Positions 26,746 through 35,800 of a stretch of DNA of 64,000 nucleotides are shown in pieces (the first letter of the stretch is position 1; each line of letters opens with the position of its first letter). A model generated the notes under the pieces. The model was not told where the DNA came from. It worked only from the letters and a program-made list of their open reading frames with translations, and searched no databases. The position numbers were made by a program, and so were the translations under genes. The stretch spans positions 1 to 64,000 of the forward strand of contig JAYWFU010000052.1 in NCBI GenBank assembly GCA_043778625.1, read 5' to 3'. The DNA is from JACMRI01 sp043778625 (GTDB lineage: Bacteria > Bacteroidota > Bacteroidia > UBA4408).

Positions 26746-27558
26746 ATGCTTAAAAATTTACTATCATTAGTTATTGTATCGTTAATAGTAACAACCGTAT
26801 TTGCTCAAAAAGGTAAATTAGTTAAAACAAGTAGTGAAGACGTGTCACTATTAAAGTTATCGTTTCAAAACGGTAACTGGAACGAAGTAGATCGATTATT
26901 TGCTGCAAACACAAAAACTACTGACAGTACCTTTATAGCATTGCAAAGTGCTTACAACATAATGAACGATAGTTTAAAAAATAAATATACCTATATAACC
27001 AATAAACAAAAACCTAAGTGCATAAGTATTAACGGTGCCGAATCAGTTGACCCTAGAAACCCTAATGTTACCTACGTGTGGACAATGCCCAACGGCGAAG
27101 AAAAAGAAGGAACGATAATAACACATTGCTTTGCAGATACCGGAATTCAGAGAGTAAAACTAACGTTTAAAGACAATGGTAGCGACATGAAATTTATTGA
27201 TGATACTGTACTTACCATACACATACAAATACCCCCTGCAAATGTTACAGGGGGTAATATACAAGGCGTAAACACTACTAAACAGTATGAGGCCAATAGC
27301 GTGTATGGCAACGATGCTGAATACGTGTGGGATACTAAAGATGATAAATATTACACTGGCAAAATTGCCAAAATTAAGTACGAGCGTGAGGGAGTGTACC
27401 GTTTAACTTGTTATATTAAAAATAAAATTAATCCCGCTAGTCCAATATTAGTAGTGGAACAAAAAGTAGCTGTTACACGCAGCTATGTACGAGGAAGTAC
27501 TATTGTAAGTACCGTAAACGAACACTATCAAGAAAAAACGGGTACTGTAACTAAATAA
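26746..27558 (+). CDS. Secreted protein of unknown function with PKD-like domains
   Basis: The ATG at 26746 is chosen because it opens a signal peptide (MLKNLLSLVIVSLIVTTVFAQ). The frame also has an upstream TTG. The 270-residue protein has two beta-sandwich-like stretches with PKD-type features: GAESVDPRNPNVTYVWTMPNG with DTGIQRVKLTFKDNG, and ANSVYGNDAEYVWDT with EGVYRLTCYI. No catalytic motif or T9SS tail is visible. It may be periplasmic or membrane-associated. It precedes the hybrid kinase gene by 33 bases, so it may share the kinase's transcript. Confidence 0.65.
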   Translation: MLKNLLSLVIVSLIVTTVFAQKGKLVKTSSEDVSLLKLSFQNGNWNEVDRLFAANTKTTDSTFIALQSAYNIMNDSLKNKYTYITNKQKPKCISINGAESVDPRNPNVTYVWTMPNGEEKEGTIITHCFADTGIQRVKLTFKDNGSDMKFIDDTVLTIHIQIPPANVTGGNIQGVNTTKQYEANSVYGNDAEYVWDTKDDKYYTGKIAKIKYEREGVYRLTCYIKNKINPASPILVVEQKVAVTRSYVRGSTIVSTVNEHYQEKTGTVTK

Positions 27559-27591
27559 GTAACCCTACTAATTAGTTAGCTAAACATAATA

Positions 27592-29424
27592 ATGTACTCT
27601 TTTTTATCAATATTGCGTAATACCTTTGCATTCGTTGTTGATTATGAAGGCAAAGTAATTGGTTATAGCAATTGGTTTAGTACACAAGGCATAGTGTTAA
27701 ATCAACAAAGCCATTTAAACAACTTTGTTATTGATTTTAACGCCACATCACTAACTAACTTAATAAGTGAAAACAAACCTTATGTTATTGACTTCTTTGT
27801 TAAAAAAAAACATAAGTTTTTTGAACTAACCTGCGAGGTTATTGATAGTAAAAGTTACTTACTGTTAGGGAACGACGTTACCCAATTAAAATCAACTTTA
27901 CAGGAGCTTAATTTTGTAAGTAATATATCGGAGTTAAATGTTACTCGTTTGCACAAAACATTATTGCAATTAGAAATATCAAAAACTACCTTGTTAGAAA
28001 GTAAATTATCAAAGGAACAAATGATGGCACACATGAGCCACGAGGTACGCTCGCCATTAAATGTAATACACGGTTTTACTGAATTATTAGCAGATACTAA
28101 GTTAACTAACGAGCAAACGGAGTATGTAAATACAATAAAATTTGCAAACGAAAATTTAATAAATTTAGCCAATAGTATCCTTAATTTTTCGAAGCTAGAA
28201 GCTGGTAAATACAACGTTAACAAATCAAAGGTAAATGTAGCTGTACTTATTAATAAGAGTATTAACGCCTTTAAAATAAAGGCACAAGAAAAATCAATAG
28301 CAATAACTCTTAACAATACCCTTACTACTGATAAATTATATTGGATTGATGTAACTCATTATTCTCAAATAATAATTAATTTATTAAGTAATGCTATAAA
28401 ATTTACGCCACAAGGTACTATTACAGTAACTGTAAGTTATAGTAATAACGAGTTAATAACGCAAGTAAAAGATAGTGGTATAGGCATACCTAAAGCACAC
28501 CAACAAAGTGTGTTTAATACCTTTGAGCAAGTACCCAACTCACCTTACAACACGCTAGGTACAGGCTTAGGCCTAACTATTGTTAAGCAATTGGTAACTC
28601 TCAATAACGGTACTATTGTGCTAAACAGCTCCCCAAATAAAGGCACTGCATTTACGGTAACACTACCTACTACTGAGGTTACAGCTACAGTTACTACAGC
28701 TAGTAATACACAACTATCTCACGATTTAAGTAATTATACTATTTTGGTAGCCGAAGATCAGGTGCTTAATCAAACCTTAATACGTAAAATTCTTACTAAG
28801 GCCAAAGCAACAGTAACTGTTGTAAATAATGGTAAGGAAGCGCTAGATGCAATTATTCAAAATAAAACACATTATAACTTAGTGTTACTAGACATAAACA
28901 TGCCTGTACTCAACGGTATTATTACTACCGAAAACTTACGTAATAAATTAAATTATTACGCTCCCATTATTTGCCTAACAGCTGATGCAAACCCTGCTAC
29001 TTATACTCAAGTAATGATTGCTGGCGGCAATGGCGTTATTACTAAGCCGTTTGATGTTAATGATTTAATTCACCTCATTACAACTCAAACGGAGTATAAA
29101 ATATCGTTTGACTACTTTGATAATTTGGCAGAAAAAGATATTGATTTTCGTAATGAATTAATTGATAATTGCATAACATCTATTAAAACTGACGCAATAG
29201 CATTGGCTAATACTTATGCTAGTAATCAACACAAAAAAGCAATAGACTTAATTCATAATTTAAAAGGTACAACTGCAATGTTTTATTGTAGTACATTTAA
29301 CCACGAAATTACAAGTGTTAATACTATTATTAACGAAAGAGAACTTACTAAGGAAGAACACTTTTCATTTTTAGAAAAAACGAATTCTTTTATTTACAGC
29401 GTACTACACAATTTTAAAAATTAA
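27592..29424 (+). CDS. Hybrid sensor histidine kinase with receiver and Hpt domains
   Basis: The 610-residue protein begins with a divergent PAS-like sensor (about 1-100) and a coiled coil. HisKA follows with MSHEVRSPLN (His150), then HATPase_c with LLSNAIKFTP, DSGIGIP and LGTGLGLTIVKQL. The receiver carries LVAEDQ and Asp434 in LDINMPVLNG. The C-terminal Hpt domain has His555 in IHNLKGTTAMF. This makes an internal His-Asp-His relay that should pass phosphate on to an outside partner. No transmembrane segment is seen, so sensing is cytoplasmic. Only 7 bases separate it from the next gene. Confidence 0.92.
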   Translation: MYSFLSILRNTFAFVVDYEGKVIGYSNWFSTQGIVLNQQSHLNNFVIDFNATSLTNLISENKPYVIDFFVKKKHKFFELTCEVIDSKSYLLLGNDVTQLKSTLQELNFVSNISELNVTRLHKTLLQLEISKTTLLESKLSKEQMMAHMSHEVRSPLNVIHGFTELLADTKLTNEQTEYVNTIKFANENLINLANSILNFSKLEAGKYNVNKSKVNVAVLINKSINAFKIKAQEKSIAITLNNTLTTDKLYWIDVTHYSQIIINLLSNAIKFTPQGTITVTVSYSNNELITQVKDSGIGIPKAHQQSVFNTFEQVPNSPYNTLGTGLGLTIVKQLVTLNNGTIVLNSSPNKGTAFTVTLPTTEVTATVTTASNTQLSHDLSNYTILVAEDQVLNQTLIRKILTKAKATVTVVNNGKEALDAIIQNKTHYNLVLLDINMPVLNGIITTENLRNKLNYYAPIICLTADANPATYTQVMIAGGNGVITKPFDVNDLIHLITTQTEYKISFDYFDNLAEKDIDFRNELIDNCITSIKTDAIALANTYASNQHKKAIDLIHNLKGTTAMFYCSTFNHEITSVNTIINERELTKEEHFSFLEKTNSFIYSVLHNFKN

Positions 29425-29431
29425 CCTACTC

Positions 29432-30397
29432 ATGAAACATTATTTATTTTTTTGTTTACTGCTTTTTTCAGCAATTACTGCTGTAGTAGCTCAGCCTATT
29501 CCGTCAAAATATAATAATATTGAGTTTTTGCAAACATTTGGCAATAAAGCTTCTGCTGCTTGGGGCGATGATGATTATGTGCAGACAAATTTTGTAGCTG
29601 TACCACTAGATTACAAGCAGCCACTTTACATACGTATATTTGATGCGAATTGTGGTGGTGCGCACGACCAAATAAATGGCACATATAACACCAAAACAAA
29701 ATTTACCGTGTATGGCGGCAACGGGGCGTATAGCAACGAGGACGCACGAAAAATTAACCCTGTTAATAATTATGATAGTGGAGTACTATTATATACCAAA
29801 GTGTTTGATAATTCGCCTGAATTTGATAATAACTGGTTTACTTTTGGGCCAATAAACCCAAGCGAGGGCGAGTTTGACAAAGAATTAAATGCGCATGTGT
29901 TTAAAATTATAACTGAGGGTATATCAGGCGACGATGGTAATATGTATAATTATTACATTAGTACTAGTGGTACTGATAATAAACCTATTGAGGGACTAAA
30001 TACTTTTGCTTATGAAATTAGTTTTAGAATGCAACCTAGTGCCGAACAAAAACAAATACATATTTACCCATTTGTAGATAAACAAGTAGTAAGTATTACG
30101 CAAAACAATTTTGATTTTGATAACCTAGGTTTTGTACGTTTAACAAGCGTTGCCAAAAAAGTAAATATTCAAGAGGCATCGTTAGATGGTACTTGGGCCA
30201 AAACATTAGCCAAAATAACTGAAGCCGAATTAAATACATCGCTAGATTATTGTATTGTAAACACGAGTACTAAAACTAACGATGCCACATTGTACTTTGT
30301 AAACCAATATGGCAAAGCCATTCCGTTTTTTACTACACCTATTGGTGGACTACCTAAATACAAATACAAAATTAATATAAGCTACGATGTGGAATAA
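29432..30397 (+). CDS. Secreted protein of unknown function
   Basis: The 321-residue protein has a signal peptide (MKHYLFFCLLLFSAITAVVAQ) and a predicted all-beta mature part with many Asp, Asn and Gly residues (ANCGGAHDQING, GGNGAYSNEDARKINP). No family is recognised. It begins 7 bases after the hybrid kinase, and its stop overlaps the start of the propeller-phosphatase gene by 11 bases. That tight coupling suggests it works with those signalling proteins, for instance as an outer-surface or periplasmic sensor. That role is a guess. Confidence 0.6.
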   Translation: MKHYLFFCLLLFSAITAVVAQPIPSKYNNIEFLQTFGNKASAAWGDDDYVQTNFVAVPLDYKQPLYIRIFDANCGGAHDQINGTYNTKTKFTVYGGNGAYSNEDARKINPVNNYDSGVLLYTKVFDNSPEFDNNWFTFGPINPSEGEFDKELNAHVFKIITEGISGDDGNMYNYYISTSGTDNKPIEGLNTFAYEISFRMQPSAEQKQIHIYPFVDKQVVSITQNNFDFDNLGFVRLTSVAKKVNIQEASLDGTWAKTLAKITEAELNTSLDYCIVNTSTKTNDATLYFVNQYGKAIPFFTTPIGGLPKYKYKINISYDVE

Positions 30398-33300
30398 TAT
30401 ATATATAGTTAACTATGTATATATTACCATACTATCAGTACTTGCAACAGTAAGTACTACTACAGCACAACTTGTTAATATAAAACAATTTAATACCGAA
30501 ACAGTATTAAACCAACGGTATGTATACCATTTTTCGCAATTGCCTAATCGTTCAATAGTAATGAGTACCAACGAAGGATTAGTGCTATACGATGGCAATA
30601 AATTTATCAACTACAGTACTAAAAACGGATTAGCCAATGATTTTGCAACCTGCCACGTAACCGACAAACAGGGCAATACGTGGGTAGGGCATTATCAAAA
30701 CGGGGTGTCGTTAATTAACAACAAAGGCATTGCAACAAAACTACTTGCTACTGAATTAGCCTCTACCAAAGTAAGTGGCATTTATGTGCATTATACTAGT
30801 GCAATTAGTTATACTGTGTACGTGTGCACTATGGGCAAAGGGGTGTACTTACTCAATAATTTAGGCCAAGTGGTAAAGCACAACTCTACCGAAAGTGTTA
30901 TTTTTAACTGTGAAATAAATAACCACCAACTATTTACAGCATCCGAGCTAGGCATTACAATAACTAATGTAATTAATAATAAAACAATATATACTACTGA
31001 TAGTATTACGGGCAACGAAGTAACTGCAAGCTGCTATATGAAGGGAAGTTGGTACGTAGCATTAAAAAATAATACTATTTGCAAGCTCCAAAACAATGCA
31101 CTAAAACCAATATATCATTACCCTAATCTTGAGGCTAAGTTGGTGCAGTTAGTACCCTTTAATAATCAATTGCTTATTAATACATTTAATAACGGCGTAC
31201 TTACGTTAGATATAACTACGCACCTTGCATCAAATTATTATACTAATTACTATGGGTTAAACACTACACTAATACAAAGTGTATTTGTTGATGACGAAAA
31301 TAGTGTATGGCTTGGCAGCTATGGTAGTGGGGCAATACAACTACTCCAACAACAATTTACTAATTATACCACTACTACTACTACTCAATTAACAAGTATT
31401 AATGCCATTGTAAAAAACGAAACGGACAAAACAGTTTTTATAGCAAGTAATACCACACTGCTAAAGTACAACGAGGATATTAATACACTAAAAAACAAAC
31501 TAGAATTAAACGATAAAATAACCTGTCTTGCCCAACAAAATGATACTTTGTGGATAGGTACCGAGAACAAAGGCGTTTATCTATACCGCATAGCTACACA
31601 TTTGCTTAGTTCGTTTAATACATTGTACCAGTTGCCATTACAACAAGTTAACGCTATTAAACAGTACGGCAAGCAGATGTACATAGCCACTAACAATGGC
31701 TTACATGTGTATAACCTTTATAGTAAACATATTAAAACATTTACCACTAAAGAAGGCTTACTACACAATAATATTTACACTATTTGCATCGACAAATTAG
31801 GGCGTATATGGTTTGCGGCACATGGCGCAGGTATTTTTTATTTAAAAGACAAAGAGTTTGTAGTATTTAAAGATGTAGAAGGACTAAATTTATTTAACAT
31901 AAATTCAATAACGGCTGATGATAACAATACCCTGTGGATAGCTACAGAGGGCGATGGCGTGTTTAAGTACGAACGTAATAAATTTACAAACTACCGCACT
32001 GCTAACGGACTATTAAGCAACTATTGCTACGGCATAACTACTGATGGCAAAGGAGGGGTGTGGGTAATGAATAAAAATGGCTTGAGCTATAAAAAAAGTA
32101 ACCAAAAATATTTTACTACGTTGCAAACTAACGATGGTGTATTGGTTAACAACTTTAATTTAAATGCATTATTAAACTACAAAAATGAAGAGCTGTTTTT
32201 TGGTGGCGAAAACGGAATGGTGCACTATTCGTTCACAAAATCAAAACTATTGTTTACTCCGCCCACCTTACAATTGTATAATGTATTAATTAACGGTGTA
32301 CCCACCGCTATAACAAACAATAATTTACAACTACCTTATGATAAATATGACGTTGTTATTAATTATAATGCCACTACATTTTTACACCACGAAAAAGTAC
32401 GTTACAGATATATGCTCAAAGGGCTCGAAACTAAATGGAATGAAAATAGTAGCGGTACATCAAGCAATTATCCGCACTTAACTGATGGTACCTATACTTA
32501 CGAATTGTATGCCACGAACGTGGATGGAATTGAAACAGTAGTGCCCATAACTTTTACCTTAATTATTGACAAGCCTTTTTACAAAAAATGGTGGACCTAT
32601 GTTTTATTAGCCTTAATGATTGTAATAGCAACTCAACTTTTTATAAAATATAAATTAAAAAAACTAACTGACGAACGCATCAAACTAAAAGCCTTAATTG
32701 AAAAACGTACAGGACAATTACGTAATGAAAAAAATAATTTAGAAACTGCAAAACAACAGCTCGAAATAATTAATAACGACATGACTGATTCTATTAATTA
32801 TGCTAAACTAATACAAGATGCTATATTGCCTAAGTCTGATAAAATAAAACAAACGTTTCCTAATTACTTTGTGTTTTATGCACCTAGAGATATTGTAAGT
32901 GGCGATTTTTATTTTCATACCCGCAAATTCAATAAAACAATATTTATAGTAGGCGATTGTACTGGGCATGGTGTGCCTGGTGGCTTTATGAGTATGATAA
33001 GTAATACATTAATTAATAAAATAATAAACGATATTATTCAAGAGCCAATTAATCCAGCTGAGATTATAACGGAACTGCAACACAATATTGTGAAAGAATT
33101 AAATCAGCAGGATGCAGAAACCTCATCGCGCGACGGCCTAGATTTAGTAATATGTATCATTGACGACACTACGCATGAATTGCACATTAGTGGAGCTGGC
33201 AGACCTGTGTATCACGTAAGTAATGGTATATTAACTGAGTATAAAGGATCTGCGTTTGGTGTGGGAGGCTACGATGCTGGGGTTAAAAAAGAATATCCAC

Positions 33301-33539
33301 ATTATGTAGTTAACTATACCATCGGCGATTTTGTGTACATGTGTAGCGATGGATACGCTGACCAATTTGGTGGTGCTGCAAAACGAAAATTTATGAGCAA
33401 ACAACTTAAAGCACTATTTGAAACTAATGCCCACCTACCAGCAGCACAACAACAGCAAATAATTAAAGATACATTTTATAACTGGAAAAATACATTACAA
33501 CAAATTGACGATGTTATTGTACTAGGTCTTGGATTGTAA
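30387..33539 (+). CDS. Two-component propeller / SpoIIE-type PP2C phosphatase
   Basis: The 1050-residue protein has an N-terminal signal or anchor, then about 600 residues of Reg_prop propeller repeats (GLVLYDGNKFINY, NTWVGHYQNGV, GLHNNIYTICIDKLGRIWFA type). A Y_Y_Y domain, one TM helix near 750-770 and a coiled coil follow. The C-terminal PPM/SpoIIE domain keeps the metal aspartates: VSGDFYFH, VGDCTGHGVPGGFMSM, DGLDLVICIID, CSDGYADQFGG and DDVIVLGL. So a periplasmic sensor controls a cytoplasmic Ser/Thr phosphatase. A SiaC-like phosphoprotein 4 kb upstream is a candidate substrate. The start overlaps the secreted-protein gene. Confidence 0.9.
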   Translation: MWNNIYIVNYVYITILSVLATVSTTTAQLVNIKQFNTETVLNQRYVYHFSQLPNRSIVMSTNEGLVLYDGNKFINYSTKNGLANDFATCHVTDKQGNTWVGHYQNGVSLINNKGIATKLLATELASTKVSGIYVHYTSAISYTVYVCTMGKGVYLLNNLGQVVKHNSTESVIFNCEINNHQLFTASELGITITNVINNKTIYTTDSITGNEVTASCYMKGSWYVALKNNTICKLQNNALKPIYHYPNLEAKLVQLVPFNNQLLINTFNNGVLTLDITTHLASNYYTNYYGLNTTLIQSVFVDDENSVWLGSYGSGAIQLLQQQFTNYTTTTTTQLTSINAIVKNETDKTVFIASNTTLLKYNEDINTLKNKLELNDKITCLAQQNDTLWIGTENKGVYLYRIATHLLSSFNTLYQLPLQQVNAIKQYGKQMYIATNNGLHVYNLYSKHIKTFTTKEGLLHNNIYTICIDKLGRIWFAAHGAGIFYLKDKEFVVFKDVEGLNLFNINSITADDNNTLWIATEGDGVFKYERNKFTNYRTANGLLSNYCYGITTDGKGGVWVMNKNGLSYKKSNQKYFTTLQTNDGVLVNNFNLNALLNYKNEELFFGGENGMVHYSFTKSKLLFTPPTLQLYNVLINGVPTAITNNNLQLPYDKYDVVINYNATTFLHHEKVRYRYMLKGLETKWNENSSGTSSNYPHLTDGTYTYELYATNVDGIETVVPITFTLIIDKPFYKKWWTYVLLALMIVIATQLFIKYKLKKLTDERIKLKALIEKRTGQLRNEKNNLETAKQQLEIINNDMTDSINYAKLIQDAILPKSDKIKQTFPNYFVFYAPRDIVSGDFYFHTRKFNKTIFIVGDCTGHGVPGGFMSMISNTLINKIINDIIQEPINPAEIITELQHNIVKELNQQDAETSSRDGLDLVICIIDDTTHELHISGAGRPVYHVSNGILTEYKGSAFGVGGYDAGVKKEYPHYVVNYTIGDFVYMCSDGYADQFGGAAKRKFMSKQLKALFETNAHLPAAQQQQIIKDTFYNWKNTLQQIDDVIVLGLGL

Positions 33540-33621
33540 GCCGTAAACAGAGTAATTAAGCCGCAAACACACCTATGTTCATTATTAATTAAAAAAATAA
33601 TGAAATTAATTATAAAAATAG

Positions 33622-33651
33622 TTGGGTAAAATTTATTAATAACTATATTTG
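33622..33651 (+). promoter_or_regulatory. Bacteroidota-type promoter of rpmE2
   Basis: TATATTTG (33644-33651) fits the TAnnTTTG -7 consensus, with a TTG -33 core at 33622-33624 and a 19-base spacer. The start codon is 32 bases downstream. Confidence 0.8.
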
Positions 33652-33683
33652 CAGTCAATAATAAAAAATAGAACTAAAAAATT

Positions 33684-33950
33684 ATGAAAAAAGAAATTCA
33701 CCCAGAAAGTTACCGTTTGGTAGTATTTAAAGATATGTCAGCTGACTACTCATTTATAACAAAATCATGTATTGATACAAAAGATACTGTTAAATGGGAA
33801 GATGGTAACGAATATCCATTAGTAAAATTAGAAATTTCTAATCAAAGTCATCCGTTTTATACTGGTAAAACTAAAATATTAGACATAGCTGGTCGTATTG
33901 ATAAATTTAATGCACGAGCATCTAAAAAAGCAACTACTACTACTAAGTAA
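33684..33950 (+). CDS. rpmE2: Type B 50S ribosomal protein L31
   Basis: The 88-residue protein begins MKKEIHPESYRLVVFKDMS and continues with DTVKWEDGNEYPLVKLEIS and HPFYTGKTK. These match the zinc-free type B form of bL31; the CxxC zinc ribbon of type A is absent. It is a component of the large subunit. Its own consensus promoter lies upstream and a strong terminator downstream, so it is a single-gene transcript. A lysine- and threonine-rich tail (ASKKATTTTK) is common in this phylum. Confidence 0.96.
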   Translation: MKKEIHPESYRLVVFKDMSADYSFITKSCIDTKDTVKWEDGNEYPLVKLEISNQSHPFYTGKTKILDIAGRIDKFNARASKKATTTTK

Positions 33951-33999
33951 TTATAATTTTCTTGTTAGTTGAGAAATCTATAATCGTTTACAAACTATT

Positions 34000-34030
34000 A
34001 AGACATATACTCTGCGTATATGTCTTTTTT
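34000..34030 (+). terminator. Rho-independent terminator after rpmE2
   Basis: An 11-bp perfect stem, AAGACATATAC with GTATATGTCTT, encloses the loop TCTGC and is followed by TTTTT. Confidence 0.93.
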
Positions 34031-34083
34031 AGTTTTGGCAAATAGTACACTACAAACTCACTATACTTTATTCCACTTTTACT

Positions 34084-35328
34084 ATGAATACCACCTATAC
34101 CGTAGCCGAACGTTTTTTGCGTTATGTGCAAATAGATACTCAAAGCGATGCCGCCAGCCCAACTTGCCCAAGCACTCCCAAACAAAAAAACTTAAGTGCA
34201 TTATTAGTACAAGAGCTTAAAGCAATGGGAATAACCGATGCACAGCTTGACGAAAATGGCTATGTATATGCCACACTACCTAGTAACAGTGCAAAACAAA
34301 ATGTGCCTACAATTTTCTTTTGCGCACACGTGGATACTGCCCCTGATTGTAGCGGCACAAACGTAAAACCAATTGTACACACTAACTATCAAGGGCAAGA
34401 TATTGTGTTACCCGATGATATTACACAGGTGCTTACCACTAACAAGCACCCACAATTATTACAACAAATTGGTAACGATATTATTACCGCCAGTGGCCTT
34501 ACATTACTGGGGTCAGACGATAAATCGGGTGTAGCCGAAATAATGGATGCTGCACATTACTTAATTAATAATCCTGAAATTAAACACGGCACAATAAAAT
34601 TATTTTTTACCCCTGACGAAGAAATTGGTCGAGGTGTAGATAAAGCAAACCTAGGATTACTTAACGCTGATTTTGGCTACACGCTTGATGGCGGCGAAGT
34701 AGGCGACCTTGAAGAGGAAACATTTAGTGCTGATGGTGCCACACTTATTATTAACGGCGTAAGTACACACCCTGGATATGCTTACAATAAAATGGAAAAT
34801 GCTATGAAAATAGCGGGCGAAATTATAGCAGCCATACCACGTAACGCAAGCCCAGAAGGCACTAAGGGTATGGAAGGATTTGTGCACCCCGTAAGTATTA
34901 ATGGCGTGTTAGAGCATTGCGAAGTACAATTTATACTCCGTAATTTTGTTACTGCTAACCTAATTAAACACAAACAATTACTAGAAAATACGGTAGTAGA
35001 AGTATTAAAAAAATACCCTAATAGCAGCTATACTATAACCACCCGTGAGCAATATCGTAATATGAAAGAGGTGTTAGTACAGCACCCCAATATTGTGGGC
35101 TATGCCGAAGAAGCTATTAAACGTATAGGACTAACACCCAACAAAAACAGCATACGTGGCGGCACAGATGGTTCGCGCTTATCATTTATGGGGTTGCCTT
35201 GCCCTAACTTATTTGCGGGGGAGCATGCCATACACAGCAAACACGAATGGGTGAGTATACAAGATATGCAAAAATCCGTTGATGCTATTGTAGAAATATG
35301 CAAAGTTTGGGAAGAAAAAAGTAATTAA
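34084..35328 (+). CDS. pepT: Peptidase T (tripeptide aminopeptidase, M20 family)
   Basis: The 414-residue protein shows the PepT motifs in order: AERFLRYVQIDTQSD, FFCAHVDTAPD (metal His and catalytic Asp), LLGSDDKSGVAEI (bridging Asp), FTPDEEIGRGVD (catalytic Glu), GVSTHPGYAYNKM and RGGTDGSRLSFMGLPCPN. It also has HSKHEWVS near the end. It cleaves N-terminal residues from tripeptides using two zinc ions in the cytoplasm. The length is normal. It is followed after 10 bases by the 16-residue-repeat protein on the same strand. Confidence 0.97.
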   Translation: MNTTYTVAERFLRYVQIDTQSDAASPTCPSTPKQKNLSALLVQELKAMGITDAQLDENGYVYATLPSNSAKQNVPTIFFCAHVDTAPDCSGTNVKPIVHTNYQGQDIVLPDDITQVLTTNKHPQLLQQIGNDIITASGLTLLGSDDKSGVAEIMDAAHYLINNPEIKHGTIKLFFTPDEEIGRGVDKANLGLLNADFGYTLDGGEVGDLEEETFSADGATLIINGVSTHPGYAYNKMENAMKIAGEIIAAIPRNASPEGTKGMEGFVHPVSINGVLEHCEVQFILRNFVTANLIKHKQLLENTVVEVLKKYPNSSYTITTREQYRNMKEVLVQHPNIVGYAEEAIKRIGLTPNKNSIRGGTDGSRLSFMGLPCPNLFAGEHAIHSKHEWVSIQDMQKSVDAIVEICKVWEEKSN

Positions 35329-35338
35329 AAAAAAGCTA

Positions 35339-35728
35339 ATGAAATATTTATTAACGGTTATTATAGCCATAACACTAACAATAACAGGCTATGCACAAGA
35401 TTTACGTAAAAATGGGTCAGTAATTGGAACCATTGAACACAATGGCGACGTGCGTTTGAACGGCAGTATTAAAGGACGTTTTGAGACCAATGGCGCTATT
35501 AGAGTAAACGGAAGCGTCAAAGGGCAAATAGAAACTAATGGTGCTATTCGTAAAAATGGCTCAATAATAGGCTACGTAGAAACCAATGGCGACATTCGTG
35601 TAAACGGTAGTATTGTAGGCCGTATTGAAACCAACGGCGACATACGCAAAAACGGAAGTATAATAGGGTCAGCCCAAGGTGTACGCAAGGAGTACACTGC
35701 CGTTATGTTCTTTTTCGATTTCTTTTAA
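35339..35728 (+). CDS. Exported protein built of 16-residue repeats (beta-flower-like)
   Basis: The 129-residue protein has a signal peptide (LLTVIIAITLTITGYAQ). Five and a half copies follow of a 16-residue unit, NGSIxGxxETNGDIRx, for example NGSVKGQIETNGAIRK and NGSIVGRIETNGDIRK. The DNA has a matching 48-base periodicity. It ends with a hydrophobic FFFDFF tail. The regular pattern suggests a short beta-solenoid or the small beta-propeller-like fold known as a 5-fold beta-flower, seen in Bacteroidota. The function is unknown. It starts 10 bases after pepT. Confidence 0.78.
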   Translation: MKYLLTVIIAITLTITGYAQDLRKNGSVIGTIEHNGDVRLNGSIKGRFETNGAIRVNGSVKGQIETNGAIRKNGSIIGYVETNGDIRVNGSIVGRIETNGDIRKNGSIIGSAQGVRKEYTAVMFFFDFF

Positions 35729-35800
35729 GACCAATAATCTACTACTAAAATTCATTGCCTATATTCGCACAAAATCAACTTACAATTTATCAAAAACACC

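Noticed and set aside
27855..28316. 153-residue open frame opposite the hybrid kinase
   Set aside because: Antisense shadow of the HisKA/HATPase region; no start context or recognisable domain.
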